From Artocarpus heterophyllus (Eukaryota > Streptophyta > Magnoliopsida > Rosales > Moraceae), in assembly GCA_025403435.1 (NCBI GenBank), contig CM046350.1:21274324-21338323 (forward strand): a DNA stretch of 64,000 bases. Direction: 5' to 3'. The position numbers were made by a program, and so were the translations under genes. Positions 20,937-33,215 of this stretch are shown here, one piece after another (position 1 is the stretch's first letter; each line of letters opens with the position of its first letter). The notes under the pieces are model-generated. The model ran no database searches, was not told where the DNA came from, and saw only the letters and a list, made by a program, of their open reading frames with translations.

Positions 20937-23848
20937 TGTAACACCCGCCTATTTTATGTAACGGACCACGTTAAGTTAGTAACGCTATTAAGGAATGTAT
21001 TTAATAAATAACGTTATATGATATGATATGTGATGTGCATGTTACTAACTTTTCATGTCAAGATTTGTGACAGGTGACGACCGCAAGGAATCGTTGTGCT
21101 CTAGTGTTCATGAGAAATTATAAATATATGATTATTTAATTTATGATGCAATGATGTGTGAATGTTTTATGTTATGGCATTTAATGACAGATCGGCAGGC
21201 CGAAGAAGGAAAATCGGCAGGCCGAAGAAGGAAAATCGGCAGGCCGAAGAGGAAAAATCGGCAGGCCGAACAAAGTTGACAACAGTCAGCAGAAATCTCT
21301 CCAGAGTTATGACTGAGTTAATTACGTTAATTGGGTGAATTAATGTGATTAATTGGCATAATAATGGAATGTTTTTATCAGTTAAGGAAATTAAAGGATT
21401 AGATTTGTATTATATTAAGAGGTTTCCTATTTTTAGAAGGTGAGTTAAGGTAAGATTGATGATGTTTGACCTTCCTTTTCTATTCTTCTCCTTTTCCCAC
21501 GCCAATCACCTTCTTCATAGTCAGAATATTTCTGACTTAATGAAGAGTAATGACTCTTTATTATATACATTACGTTAAAAATTTTTATTACGCTCTTTCC
21601 TCAAATAATTTGTCTCGATTCCGAGACGTTCCTTCATTATTTCTCTTCCTCCTCTCACGCCCCAAGTCACGCCCCTACAGTCAGAATTTTTCTGACTTAA
21701 TGAAGGGAATTGAATTCCCATCAATGGTTTTTATTGCGTTAAAGTTTTAACGTTTCCTTTTTCATTATTTTCTCTCCTTCACACGTTTTGCTTCTCAAAA
21801 ATTTCTGAGACATTCTTTCACTTCTCTTCCTCTTCCCTTCCTCACAAAATTTCTTTTTCTCTTCCACGAAAATTTTCTGATTAAAAAAAAAAGAGAGAGA
21901 AGTCTTGTTTCGTTGATCGAATTCAAGAATTTCGAGAAGAAACTTCAAGGTATGAATTCAGTTTTTTTTTGGTAAATGTAAAAAGATGTTCTCCTCTTCA
22001 AATTTTGTCTACAATGTCTTCTTTAGGTATTGTATTTTGTTATGTGTGATGTCTCCTCACGTTTTATGTCATTTTAATGTTTTATGAAAAATGAATATTT
22101 CTGTCTTCTACCCCTCACAGTAAAATGATACTGTTTAATTTTGAAGGTATGAAAAATGTAATGATTATTCTATAGGTAAAGAATGATGTTTTCGTGAAAA
22201 GTTGTTAATTATGCTTATGTATGAGTATGTAAGATGAATGTATTTTATGATTATGAAATGTTTTAATAAACGTTATTTTTTTGGATTGTTTGATCATAAA
22301 ATGTTATGTATGTTTAAAAGATTTTATGATAATAAAAATAATATTTAAAATATGAGATGAGTGTATGGATATTTTATGATAAGTATTGATTTTTTATTGC
22401 ACCTTAAAATGGATATATGGCATGGACACTTAAGGAAGCAAGCACAACGAGACCGCGGTGTCGTCACCAAGTGCAATATTAAGGTTAAGTAAGCTATCGA
22501 TCAAGTAAGTACATTCTCACCTGCAACATGACACTTTTTCAAGGTTTAATGATATGTTTACAAGGATTTTCATGATGATTTTATGATGATTTTTCTTAAA
22601 GGATTCCTTATGAAAAGTTTTTCATGATTTAAAGTTATGCATGTATGATGATTATGGTATGTTTCAAAGTATGAAAAATTATGTATATATGTATCACCTA
22701 ATAAGTGTTGCACACCCAATGTTATGAAATGATATATTATGATGTCATGAATGGTTAGGGATTAGCTACCCTTCTCCTCTCATGACGGCGCGCCAATGAT
22801 GATGTTTATGGTGCAACACTTGGGCCCTTAAGAATAATAATAAAAAAAAAAAATATATAGATATATAAATTTTAAAATGGTCAATATTATGAAAGATATG
22901 TTTCCATGAAATTGTGCTTATGGCACTTTTATGATGATGATGTTTATGAAATGTTTTAAATTGTGAGAATTTTATGTACTTACTAAGCATTAGCTTATTC
23001 ATGTTTTATATGTCATGTTGCAGATAAGGGTAAGAGAGTCTTGGAATAGGTGGAGGACATGGAACGGCGTGTGAGCAACATGAACGATGAATTGTAACCG
23101 GAAGCACGCCAAGAAGAAATGAATTTATGATTCAATAAAATTATATATTTTGAACATATTTTATGTTGGGTTTTTAAGAACACTTATATTATGGTTTTAT
23201 AAGTTATTTTATCATTTTTTTTATGAATATGAACCTTCACTATATTTTACGTAAAGTTAGAACGTTTTAAATTTTTTACCAAAGTAGATTTGGTCTCGGA
23301 CGGCCTGCCGAACTCCGTGTCCGGCCTGCCGAAGACCAGAAGATCGGCCGACCGATCCATTTTTTCGGCCTGCCGAACCTGGATGAATTTTTGGTCCGAA
23401 TTACAAAGCTTCTGCCGGCCTGCCGGTGGAAGACGCTCCGGCTTGCCGATGTAGTTCGGCTTGCCGAAGTCCCAAGTTCGGCCTGCCGAACTGTGGGAAT
23501 AAGAGGAATTCAAAGATATGTTGATCAAAGTGATTTAATGTGAGATTTTAATAAATCTTGATTTTACTATTTGATTATCAATTATTATTAAATAAGTTCT
23601 TGAATAAATTAAGTATAAACGAATAAATTATGTTATGAAATAACATTAAACTATGTCTTTCGAAACAATGTAAGTTTTAAAAAAAAAAAAAAAAAATTTA
23701 TGTGAATGGATCCTGGTAATGTAAGTTTAAGTACTTTTAAAATCTATAGTACGATTGAGTTGATATTATCTATGTGTTTAATTATTTAAGCATGTATGAA
23801 TATAAGTATGTAACGATATCTGTGACGTCCGAATAAAGGGGCGTTACA
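20937..23848 (+). repeat. Gypsy 3' LTR
   Basis: 2,912 bp, practically identical to the 5' LTR at a constant offset of 7,789 bp. It differs only in two A-run lengths (around 22842 and 23679), which compensate each other. It is followed by the AAAGC duplication. Confidence 0.96.
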
Positions 23849-23853
23849 AAAGC

Positions 23854-25463
23854 TTCCTTACTTTGGTATCAAACAATATCCAACCCACTTTCAAAAAATA
23901 ATAAAAAAATAAAATAAAACCAAACACACATAGATTGTTCCACACAGACGTACATATCACTACTTGTTCATATCATGTGCCTCCAAAAACAGTTATGTTA
24001 TTTCTCTCTCTCCCTCAGAATCCAACGTGCACATTGCAACTTTTTGACCAAGGAAGTGGACTAATATTTGTCACTTTGTTTTGTTATCATTCTTCCCCGT
24101 TTGAAAAGAACAATTCATATATACCTAATTCTACGCTTTTTTTTTTTTATCAAGAGATATTGTTGATTTTCCAGAAATAATTTGACCTTTTTGCGTCTTA
24201 GTGCATACACGCATATTATATCAATATATTAAAAGAGAATATGAATTAAAAAAAAAAAAAGAAGATAAATTAGAAACCCCACATAAGGGAAAGAAAAAGA
24301 AACCCTATCAGGACAGATCGCTTCTAAGTCACTTTTTCTTTCTTAAAGATGGAAAACATGATTATCTCTAAGGCACTAGCGAATTCCTTCATTGGATGCT
24401 AGGGTTAGGTGAGTCTTTGGCAGTTGGTCGTTTATTTTGGACAGTCGGATCAGTTGGGGAATCTCCTAAATTATTAAAATATATTTTTGTTCATTTTCCT
24501 TGCTTGTTCCCAATTTTGTGTAGGTATTACATCGATAGAGAAGAGAAGATGACCACATGATTTGCATCCCAATACCCTTGCAGTATTAATATAAATAATT
24601 ATATATATATGAATGATGTAATATGTGGCTTTCTTATTAAAAAAGAAAAAAAGTGAAAAAGAAATTAATGAAGGAAAGTTTTAAAAAGGATTTCTTAATT
24701 GGACATTCGTCTCCACATACCTAAATTTGGATTTGCTCAATCTTACCTGCCAGGTTAGATATGAAGAAATTAACAGGAGGTGGGTCTACACAAAAAATAA
24801 AAATAAGAAAACAATTAAGGAGGTGGGAGCTAATCATCTCTTTGTTTTGTATACATTGAACGCACATAAATTAACTTAATTTTAAATATATGCTATTTCA
24901 TAGTCATATATAAATATTTTAATATGATATAAGCTAACTTGTTCAGCAATAAATTGAAAGCCAAAACATTACATATTGAGATTTAGCTCACTGCGGCACA
25001 GGTATAACAAAGGGCATTTTCTAGTAAATTGTAAATTATTAGATTATTCTCACACACGCTAGGAATGTTTGTTGGATCTAATTAATCAATCAAACCGACT
25101 AGTCCAATCTAATCCAATTCACTTTTAGTAGATAACTAATCTCAATTGGATTGAATTGATTGTAAATTCTTAAAAACCAACTTAGATTGGAATGAATGCT
25201 CATTTTACTTTCAAAATATCCAATCCAAACCGATTCAACCTCTATACACATAGTATGTTAAAAATAAATATATACATATATATTGATGATCATCATAAAA
25301 AAAAAAAAAAAAGGAGTAGGCTATCATTACAAGCGACTAGAGAATCAACAAGTAAATAACTTTTGGTCGCCAAAAGAAGGTTTTGTGATCAAATATCGGT
25401 CGCTATTACAAGGACAAAAAGACTACTAGCTTAACTACAGTTAAACCAAAACAATACTAGCTT
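23854..25463. other. AT-rich intergenic sequence
   Basis: No gene can be supported. The part at 25060-25250 contains short inverted segments built from CCAATCTAATCCAATT and its complement, like a small MITE. A 16-17-base A-run and some GGTCGC motifs near 25300-25400 suggest that a fragment related to the adjacent CACTA-like element starts slightly earlier. Confidence 0.5.
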
Positions 25464-25889
25464 AATTACAAGAAACTGGATTTTCTTCGACCAAAAAATT
25501 GGTCGCAAAATGTTTCGGCCACCAAATTTTTTGGAGAAACTTATCGCCAAAAGTTTTACGACCAAATTTGATCGCCAAAAGATAGGTAAGGTAGCAGCAT
25601 TTTGTGACCAAAGTTTCGGTTGTGTTTCATCGCAAAAGATTGTTTTTTACGACCAAAATTTGGTAAAAAAATGAATAATCTAATTGCCAAAAATTATTTA
25701 TATCAACCAAGGTTTTGATTGCAAAATCTACAGGAGATCAAAGGTTTGGTCGTATAATTGCTTTTTTTTTTGGTCGCCAAAACGTATCCAACGCATGTTT
25801 TAGTGACCAAATTTTTTGGTTGAAGTATTTTTCTACAACCAAATTTTGGTCGCTGATTGTTATGATTTTTTTTAAGACAGATTAAGTTG

Positions 25890-26120
25890 TTGATTGTTGA
25901 AGTAGCCGCTGTATTAGGTCATTTCGTTGCTTTATTTGCAACTCCATCTCCGCCATATGATGTTCACCAATTTGGACCTTTTACTAAGATTGTTAAGAGT
26001 TTGACGATCTATCGACCCCTCAAAACCGCTACCACGAGAAGTTTGTCGAGTGACAAGACCTATGTCACGTTTGAAGCCATACTTTTCATACTTTTGACTC
26101 CCAAAAATATGTGAATAAAT
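25890..26120 (-). pseudogene. En/Spm-type protein remnant (C-terminal part)
   Basis: The minus strand reads as protein-like sequence in two overlapping frames. One, with KYGFKRDIGLVTRQTSRG, runs into the other, with EMELQIKQRNDLIQRLLQQ, a coiled-coil-like tail. This order suits the plant Ptta/En/Spm (Transposase_24) protein family carried by CACTA elements. The match is from memory of the family's general pattern, not an alignment. The frame change means it is not functional. Confidence 0.3.
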
Positions 26121-26483
26121 TTCTTTTTCTTTGATTGATCCTAATCGGGAGCCCTCTGGTAATTGACTAAGTCGTTTGTCACAAATTTTTTAACATATGA
26201 TTATGTATATATACAAAGTGTTACAAATTTGTTAATAATATAAAAATAGATAGTAAGTTGTAATAAAATTTAGAATAAGTTTCTCACATAATCTGCCTCT
26301 ACTTGATCATTTTCCTATCCTTGTTTTGAGTTCCAATGAGTAGATCGAAAAAGCTCAAAGTAAGAAGCAGACCTCGTGGAGTCTAAAATCGATCATCTCT
26401 TATACATAAAAAATTATTATTCTTAGTTAGATTCAAGAATTAGGAGACCTAAAAGTAGAATTGCTTTTACAAAAGGTAGATAT

Positions 26484-29400
26484 TGTAACACCCGCCTATT
26501 TTATGTAACGGACTACATTAAGTTAGTAACGTTGTTAAGGAATGTTATTATTAAATAACGTTATATGATATGATATGTGATGTGCATGTTACTAACTTTT
26601 TATGTCAAGTTTTGTGACAGGTGACGACCACATGGGATCGTTGTGCTCTAGTGTTCATGTGAAATTTTAAGTATATGTTTATTTATGATGCAATATGTTT
26701 ATTTATGATGCAACAATGCATGAATGTTTTATTGTATGATATTTAATGACAGATCGGCAGGCCGAACTTTTAAGATCGGCAGGCCGAATATTCTGCCCTA
26801 GATCGGCAGGCCGAAGAAACCCATTGGCAAGCCGAACTTGCTAGAACCGGCAGGCCGAAGGGGAAAATCGGCAGGCCGAACATGGCTGACGAGCAGTTAG
26901 CAGAAATCTCTCCAGAGTTATGGCTGAGTTAATTACGTTAATTGGATGAATTAATGTGATTAATTGGCATAATAATGGAATGTTTTTATCAGTTAGGGAA
27001 ATTAAAGGGTTTGACTTGTATTGATTTGTGTCAAATTAAATGGTTTCCAATTTTAAATTGGCAAAACATGGTAAGATTGATGATGAGTTGTGGTTTCCTT
27101 TTTCTTTCTCTTCTTTCTTTCCACTCCTCACGCCCTCAACAGTCAGAAAATTTCTGACTTAATGAAGGGAATTGAATTCCCATCAATGGTGTTTATTACG
27201 TTAAAAATTTGAACGTTTCTTCTTTTTATTATTTTCTCTCCTCTCACGCTTTCTCTCTCTCAAAGAAAAAAAAAATTCTGAGACATTTTCTGATTTCCCT
27301 ATCTTCCTCTTCTCTTCCTCACGAAATTTCTCTCTCTCTCTCTAAAATTTTTGAGTATATTGAAAGAAAAAGTTTTGTTTCGTTGGTGAATTCAAGAATT
27401 TTGAGAAGAAACTTCAAGGTATGAATTTAGTTTTCTGGTATTTTTGAAAAGAAATTCTTCTCCTCGTTTCGTCTACAATATCCTCTCTAGGAATTATATT
27501 TTTGTTTTGAATTTTAATATGATATGCATGTGTATGTTATGAGATGATTTTTTTCAAGTTTCATGTCTTCTCGGTTTTTATGAAAAAATGGATATTTCTG
27601 TCTTCTACCCTTCGCAGTAATGTTACTGTTTAATTTTGATGAATAAAATGTAATGTTCATTCAAGGGGTAAATATGATGTTTTCATGAAAAGTTGTTAAA
27701 ATATGCATATGTATGAGTATGTATGATGAATGTATTCTATGATTATGAAATGTTTTGATAATGATGTTTTTGATATTTTCGTTTTATTAAACGTTTTATG
27801 TATTTACATAATTTTATGATAATAAAATGATTTTATGCATGATAATAGGATGATTGTATGGAGTTTTAAATTAAAGCATATGTGTTTTTTTTTTAAATTA
27901 TTAGAAAATGTTTTTCAAAAAGATTTTCATGTTTACGATATATGAAATGTTTTAATTTTTTAGGGAAGCATGTTATGAATAGAGTTTATATGTTTTAATG
28001 ATAAATTTTATGATGATGATTATAGGATATGTCTGAAATGTGATGAATGTATACATGAGTGTATGTATATGTGAATATTATATGAATGAATGTTATGTAT
28101 ATGGATAGTTCATGATAAGTATTGATTTTTATTGCATCTTTAAATGATAAATGGCATGAACACTCAAGGAAGCGAGCACATCGAGACCGCGGTGTCGTCA
28201 CCAAGTGCATTTTTAAGGTTAAGTAAGCTATCGTTAAGGTAAGTACATTCTCACCTGCAACATGATACATTTTTCAAGGTTTGATGATATATTTACAAGG
28301 ATACTCATGATGATTTTATGATGATTTTTCCTTAAAGGATTTCTTATGAAAGATTTTCATGATTTTAAGCTATGCATGATGTTTATGGCATGTTTTTAAA
28401 CATGAAAAGTATGTATATATGTATCACCTAATAAGTGTTGCACACCCAATGTTATGAAATGTTATGTTATGATGTCATGTTTGGTTTGGGATTAGCTACC
28501 CTTCTCCTCTCAGGACAGCGGGCCTATGATGATGTTAATGGTGCAACACTTGGGCCCTTAAGATAAAAATGGACTAAGTTTTAACATGGTCAACGTTATG
28601 AAAGATATGTTCTATGAAATTGTGCTTAAGGCACTTTTATGATATGATGATGATAATGATGATGATGATGTATATGAAATGTTTTAAATTGTGAGAATAT
28701 ATATACTTACTAAGCATTAGCTTAATAATGTTTAATGTCATGTTGCAGATAAGGGTAAAAGAGTCTTGGAATAGGAGGAGGACATGGGAAGGCATGTGAG
28801 CAACATGAACGATGAATTGTAACCGGAAGCACGCCAAGAAAAATGATTTTATAATTTAATCAAGTTATATATTTTTTGAACATATTTTTATGTTAAGTTT
28901 TAAGAATACTTATAATATGGTTTTATAAGATATTTTATCATTTTTTTTTTATGAATTATGAACTTCCGCTATATTTTATGTAAAGTTGGTATGTTTTAAG
29001 TTTAGTTTTCCAAAGGAATTTGGTCTCGGACGGCCTGCCGAACTCTGTGGCTGGCCTGCCGAAGACCAGAAGTTCGGCATGCCGATAGAATTTTCTGGCC
29101 TGCCAAACATGGATGAATTTTTAATCCAAATTGCATAGCCTCTGTCGGCCTGCCGGTAGAGGGAGCTCCGGCTTGACGATGATGTTCGGCCTGCCGAACT
29201 GTGGGAATAAATGGATTTCAAATGATGTGATGATCAAAGAGAATTAATGTGATATATTTTTATAAGTCCTGATTTTACAAATTGATAAACTTATATTATT
29301 AAATAAGTTTATGATTGATTTAAGTATCATTGAATAAATTATGATGTGGAATAAATTAAACAATGTTATTCTAAACAATAATAAGTTTGAAAAAAAAAAA

Positions 29401-29552
29401 ACATACGAATGGATCCTGGTAATGTAAGTTTAAGTACTTTTAAAATCAATAGTAACGATTAAGTTTGATATTATTTATATGTTTAAAGTTTATGCATGTA
29501 CGAATGTAAGTATGTAACGACATCTGTGACGTCCGTATTAAAGGGCGTTTCA
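26484..29552 (+). mobile_element. Solo LTR of the same gypsy family, TSD GATAT
   Basis: It starts TGTAACACCCGCC, ends GGGCGTTTCA, and is flanked by a perfect GATAT duplication (26479-26483 and 29553-29557). It aligns along its whole 3.07 kb with the LTRs at 13148 and 20937 but with many substitutions and indels. There is no internal region, so it arose by LTR-LTR recombination of an older full element. It sits inside the CACTA-like element and splits its coding remnant. Confidence 0.93.
26753..26880 (+). repeat. Six-copy TCGGCAGGCCGAA-type array in the solo LTR
   Basis: Six copies of the 13-bp motif, two of them diverged, with irregular spacers. The full-length element has four copies at a strict 22-bp period in the same place. 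Inverse-complement copies lie at about 29028-29200. Confidence 0.88.
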
Positions 29553-29765
29553 GATATTACCTTTTGGTCTTCCATATATTGAGTCAAGGATTTCGAGCCC
29601 CCCACGTGGTTGTGCTCGAGTCGATCTTTTGCTCCAGTCTTGGACCTGACCTATATAATTGAAGAGTTAATTTTCTATTAAAATTTTGGTAGCATTTTCC
29701 CTGTATAATATCAAATTTTCCAAAATTTCAAATCATAAAACCTGCACTGCGAATTCTTCTCAAAA

Positions 29766-29766
<1 letters not shown>

Positions 29767-29807
<41 letters not shown>
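29767..29807. repeat. (AT)n microsatellite
   Basis: An uninterrupted AT dinucleotide run of about 20 units, just beyond the solo LTR. Confidence 0.95.
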
Positions 29808-29810
<3 letters not shown>

Positions 29811-29949
29811 CATATTGATTCTGATACCGAAATCTACATTTCATATGTCAATAAAATTCCCAATTCACCCTTTCAAAAAAACAATACATAATTCATATAT
29901 AAAAAGATACTTACCTTTCACTCCTTAATTCCATAACAATTTTCACACA

Positions 29950-30450
29950 TCCATTTCCAATCTTCGTAATCTTCGTATTTCTTGACTCTTTTTGGTTTAT
30001 GGTCAAGTGAATTTCTCCCTCAATCAAATCTTTGTAGTCGTTGGGACGCCTTGATCTATAATCTTTGAAGTGCCCCAAGAAAGTTCTACTGACAACAATG
30101 TGGATCTTTTCAAAGTCAAAAATGAAGTAGTTCTACACAACAAAAGTTAAATCTAATTACTTACAGCAAAAAATAATTCAATTATTATGATAATGGGACA
30201 AAAAATAGTGCCTTGAAGTGAGAAATACATAGCTCTTGGTTAGATTCAGGAATAGAATCTCGACGACTATGTTGTAGTATAACATGATTTCACGCAATAG
30301 CACCCGTACTATTTGCAAACATCGCCGAGTGATCGCCATGCACTCTGAGCTCTCCCTCCCTACTAAAGACCGTCAACATTTCCTTTCTTGGCGACCAACT
30401 TAATAATGTGCTCATTCCGATTTTGTCCACGAATCCCAGGTGAAGTTGTT
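29950..30450 (-). pseudogene. En/Spm-type protein remnants (N-terminal parts)
   Basis: On the minus strand, 30140-29950 reads as about 60 codons without a stop, including FIFDFEKIHIVVSRTFLGHF and KDYRSRRPNDYKDLIEGE. 30440-30350 gives RGQNRNEHIIKLVAKKGNVDG followed by a stop. Position and composition fit exons of a Ptta/En/Spm-type (Transposase_24) protein of the surrounding CACTA element. I have only general family resemblance to go on. Confidence 0.33.
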
Positions 30451-30561
30451 ATAAGATCTTAAAACGAAAAATACCATATATATATATATATATATATGTA
30501 TATATTGGAAGCATTTATTGAAATTTGAATTATATTTTTTAATACACGTCCTGTCGATTGG

Positions 30562-31130
30562 TCATTACCGGAGTGTTCATTACAAGAAAGAATCATTACC
30601 GGAGTGTTCATTACAAGAAAGAACCCTTTAGTGATGAGATCTTTTAGCGACAAACCTGGCATATAGCAACGACATGTCCTCGCAAAAGATTGTGACGAGG
30701 ACCGCTTGGAAAAATCTACATGTATGGAGTCTACTGTCAGCGTCGATAATAAAATCTAAGAGAGCCCACTTTGGCGTTAAAGAATCATCTTTTCACGCCT
30801 GACAATATTAGCTAGTGCCCAAAAAGCAACTAGTGTCCACGCTAAAGAATTTGGCGGCAAGGGCCCAAAACTTAGCGCTAGAATATGCTAGCTATGCTTT
30901 TTATCGATGAAAATATTGTCATTAAAAAGATGAATTTCAATTTTGATTAAAATTGAAGCGGTTAAAACTGTGTAGGCAAAAGATTTTTTTGAGGCCATAA
31001 CATCACTAAAAGTTTATTTTAATATGTCTAATCGAACAAATATTGCTTTAATTTACAGCGAAGACATTAAACTTTTAGTGAGGACATGTGTCATCGTTAA
31101 AAGTTTACTTTACAACAACCTAGCAACCAA
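30562..31130. mobile_element. Nested CACTA-like end fragment with duplicated 31-bp terminus
   Basis: A 31-bp unit ending CATTACAAGAAAGAA is present twice in tandem (30562-30592 and 30593-30623). It leads into subterminal motifs of another type (TTTAGCGACAA, ACGACATGTCCTCGC, GTGAGGACATGTGTCATCG). The same motif type fills the element at 36001-39612, so this looks like a fragment of that family inserted in the larger CACTA-like element. Confidence 0.45.
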
Positions 31131-31289
31131 ACCTCTTTCCGCATATTCTAAACATCTCACTCTCTCTCTAGCCTCTTTTCTCTCTTTCTCTACCCTTAAC
31201 CAGCCCCTCCTGGTGTCTAGCTCTGTTGCCGAGGAGCAACCCACTGCTGCCGCAGACGTTAATAAAGCCTTCGTTTCTTGTAGTTATTG

Positions 31290-31499
31290 TTAAAGAGGTT
31301 GTTCTTCTGTGGGTTGATCTTCAACCAATACAATAGGGTTGGGTTGATCCTCTATCGGAACGAGGTTGAACCTATGTTTCTTGGTGGTGATGGCGTATGC
31401 TGAATACTTGGAGTACTTGGCCTTGAAGAAGAGCATGGAGAATGTTGATCTCAAGTTGTGAACGGGAATGGAACGATAGTTTCTTCCTACTGGCCATAA
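31290..31499 (-). pseudogene. Unidentified protein-like fragment, 69 codons
   Basis: The minus strand has 69 codons without a stop before TAA, with non-biased composition. They include NYRSIPVHNLRSTFSMLFF and, near the end, NPIVLVEDQPTEEQPL. No ATG begins the frame and I do not recognise a family. It may be an internal exon of a transposon gene or a captured host fragment. The neighbouring plus-strand open frame 31024-31293 is less protein-like. Confidence 0.25.
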
Positions 31500-31599
31500 T
31501 GATCTTGAAACAACACAAAATAAGTAACATTAGTTAGTTAATGATAAAAAAATAAAAATAATCACATTTAAACAAAAAAAAATGTTTCTTGCTCAATTA

Positions 31600-33215
31600 A
31601 TAATTTTAAAATTTTCTAAAATTAAATTATTACCAGACTTAAATTATTTCTCTTGCTCTAATTAATTAATTTACATGATTGTGTGCACAGTAATTGCCCA
31701 GAAAATATTAGGTACAATATTTTTCAATTTCATTATATCCCTTACATTGTTAGCTGATACAATTCGATTAGCTTTATTATTATACTAATCACAACTTAGC
31801 TATTACCCAAGCTGTTTAATTTAAAGTGATATTTTTTATATGAAATATTATCAAAATAATGTTTGATTGTTCTTAAGTATGTTTTCTAACTGATTTAATT
31901 AATGAAAAATAAAATAAAAACTCAAACTAGCAAAATATCAAAGAAAATTTAAAATCAAAGAAATGAATTATTTAGCGACTAAAAACACTTTTAGTTACCA
32001 TATTTGTGACCGAAGAGGCTATTTGGTCAATGATTGAATATTTCAGCGACTAAATATGGTCACAAAAAGAGGTGATTTTGAATCTTTTGGTCGGCAAAAG
32101 TGATAATTTTAAGATAAAATTTTTAACAAACTTAAACTATATCTCTAGCTCCAATTAATAAGTTTACAAGGTTCAATCCATATTAAATGCTTAAAAATAT
32201 TAGGTTACAAATTTTTTTTTTTTTTTAATTTCACTACATCCCTTATGCTGTTAGCTTATACAATATTACATTCCACTAATCGCAACTTAGCTTACGCACA
32301 AGTTGTTATTATTTAAAGTTGTATTTTTTATATGAAATATCATCAAAATAATTCTTGATTGTTTTATAATATGTCTTCCAATTTATTTAATCACTAACAA
32401 ATAAAATAAAAACTAAAACTAGCAAAATATTAAAGAATTTAAAATCAAATGACATTAGTTATTTAGCGACCAAAAACACTTTTGGTCGGCAAATATGCCT
32501 TTTTGTGATCGAATAGGTTGTTTGGTCCATGATTGCATGTTTCAGGGTCACAAAAAGGTATTTTGCAACCAAAATTGATTTTAATTGTAGAAAGCGAAAA
32601 ATTTAAAATTAAATTTTTACCAAACTTAAATTATATTTCTTGCTCTAATTAATAATTTTACATGATTATATCCACATTAAATGCTCAAAAATATTAGGCT
32701 ACAATATTTTTCAATTTCATTACATTTTTTACCCCATTAGCTTATACAATTCGACTAGCTTTATCATTCCATTAATCACAACTTAGCTTACATGCAAGTT
32801 GTTTCATTTAAATTTGTATTTTACATACGAAATATTATCAAAATAATGTTTGATTGTTCTTAAGTATGTTTTCCAATTGATTTAATCAATGAAAAATAAA
32901 ATAAAATGAAACTAGCAAAATATTAAAGTAAATATAAAATCAAAGATAGCAACCAAAAACACTTTTGGTTGCCAAATATGCTTTTCTGCGACCAAAAAGT
33001 TCATTTGGTCGCTGATTGTATGCTTTAGCTGCCAAATTTGATTGTAGAAGGAGGTGACTTTGTGACCAAAGTGATTCTGATCACAGAAAGTGTAAAATTT
33101 AAAATTAAATATTTACCAAACTTAAATCATATCTCTAACTCCAATTAATAAGTTTTCATGATTCTGTGCGCATTAAAAGCTCAAAAATATTAGCAATTTT
33201 TTTCAACTTAATTAT
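31600..33215. repeat. Tandem array of about 494-bp units (about 3.3 copies)
   Basis: The landmark CTTAAATTA/CTTAAACTA recurs at 31638, 32131, 32625 and 33121, a period of 493-496 bp. Between landmarks the units match in order: a segment with CTCTAATTAATAA, one with AATATTAGG..ACAATATTTTTCAA, one with CAACTTAGCTTA, then a TTTAGCGACCAAAAACACTTTTGGTCG block. Units are visibly diverged. The array is the expanded right subterminal part of the CACTA-like element. Confidence 0.82.

Larger units (their letters stand above)
13148..23848 (+). mobile_element. Intact Ty3/gypsy chromovirus (Tekay/Del-like), TSD AAAGC
   Basis: A complete 10.7-kb LTR retrotransposon. Its two 2,912-bp LTRs start TGTAACACC and end GTTACA. 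A perfect 5-bp duplication AAAGC lies at 13143-13147 and 23849-23853. PBS, a single gag-pol ORF and a PPT are in their proper places. Comparing the LTRs line by line, I found only two homopolymer length differences (an A-run of 11 versus 12, and one of 19 versus 18) and no substitutions. The insertion should therefore be very recent. Long LTRs plus a C-terminal chromodomain place it near Tekay/Del. A related solo LTR lies at 26484-29552. Confidence 0.96.
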
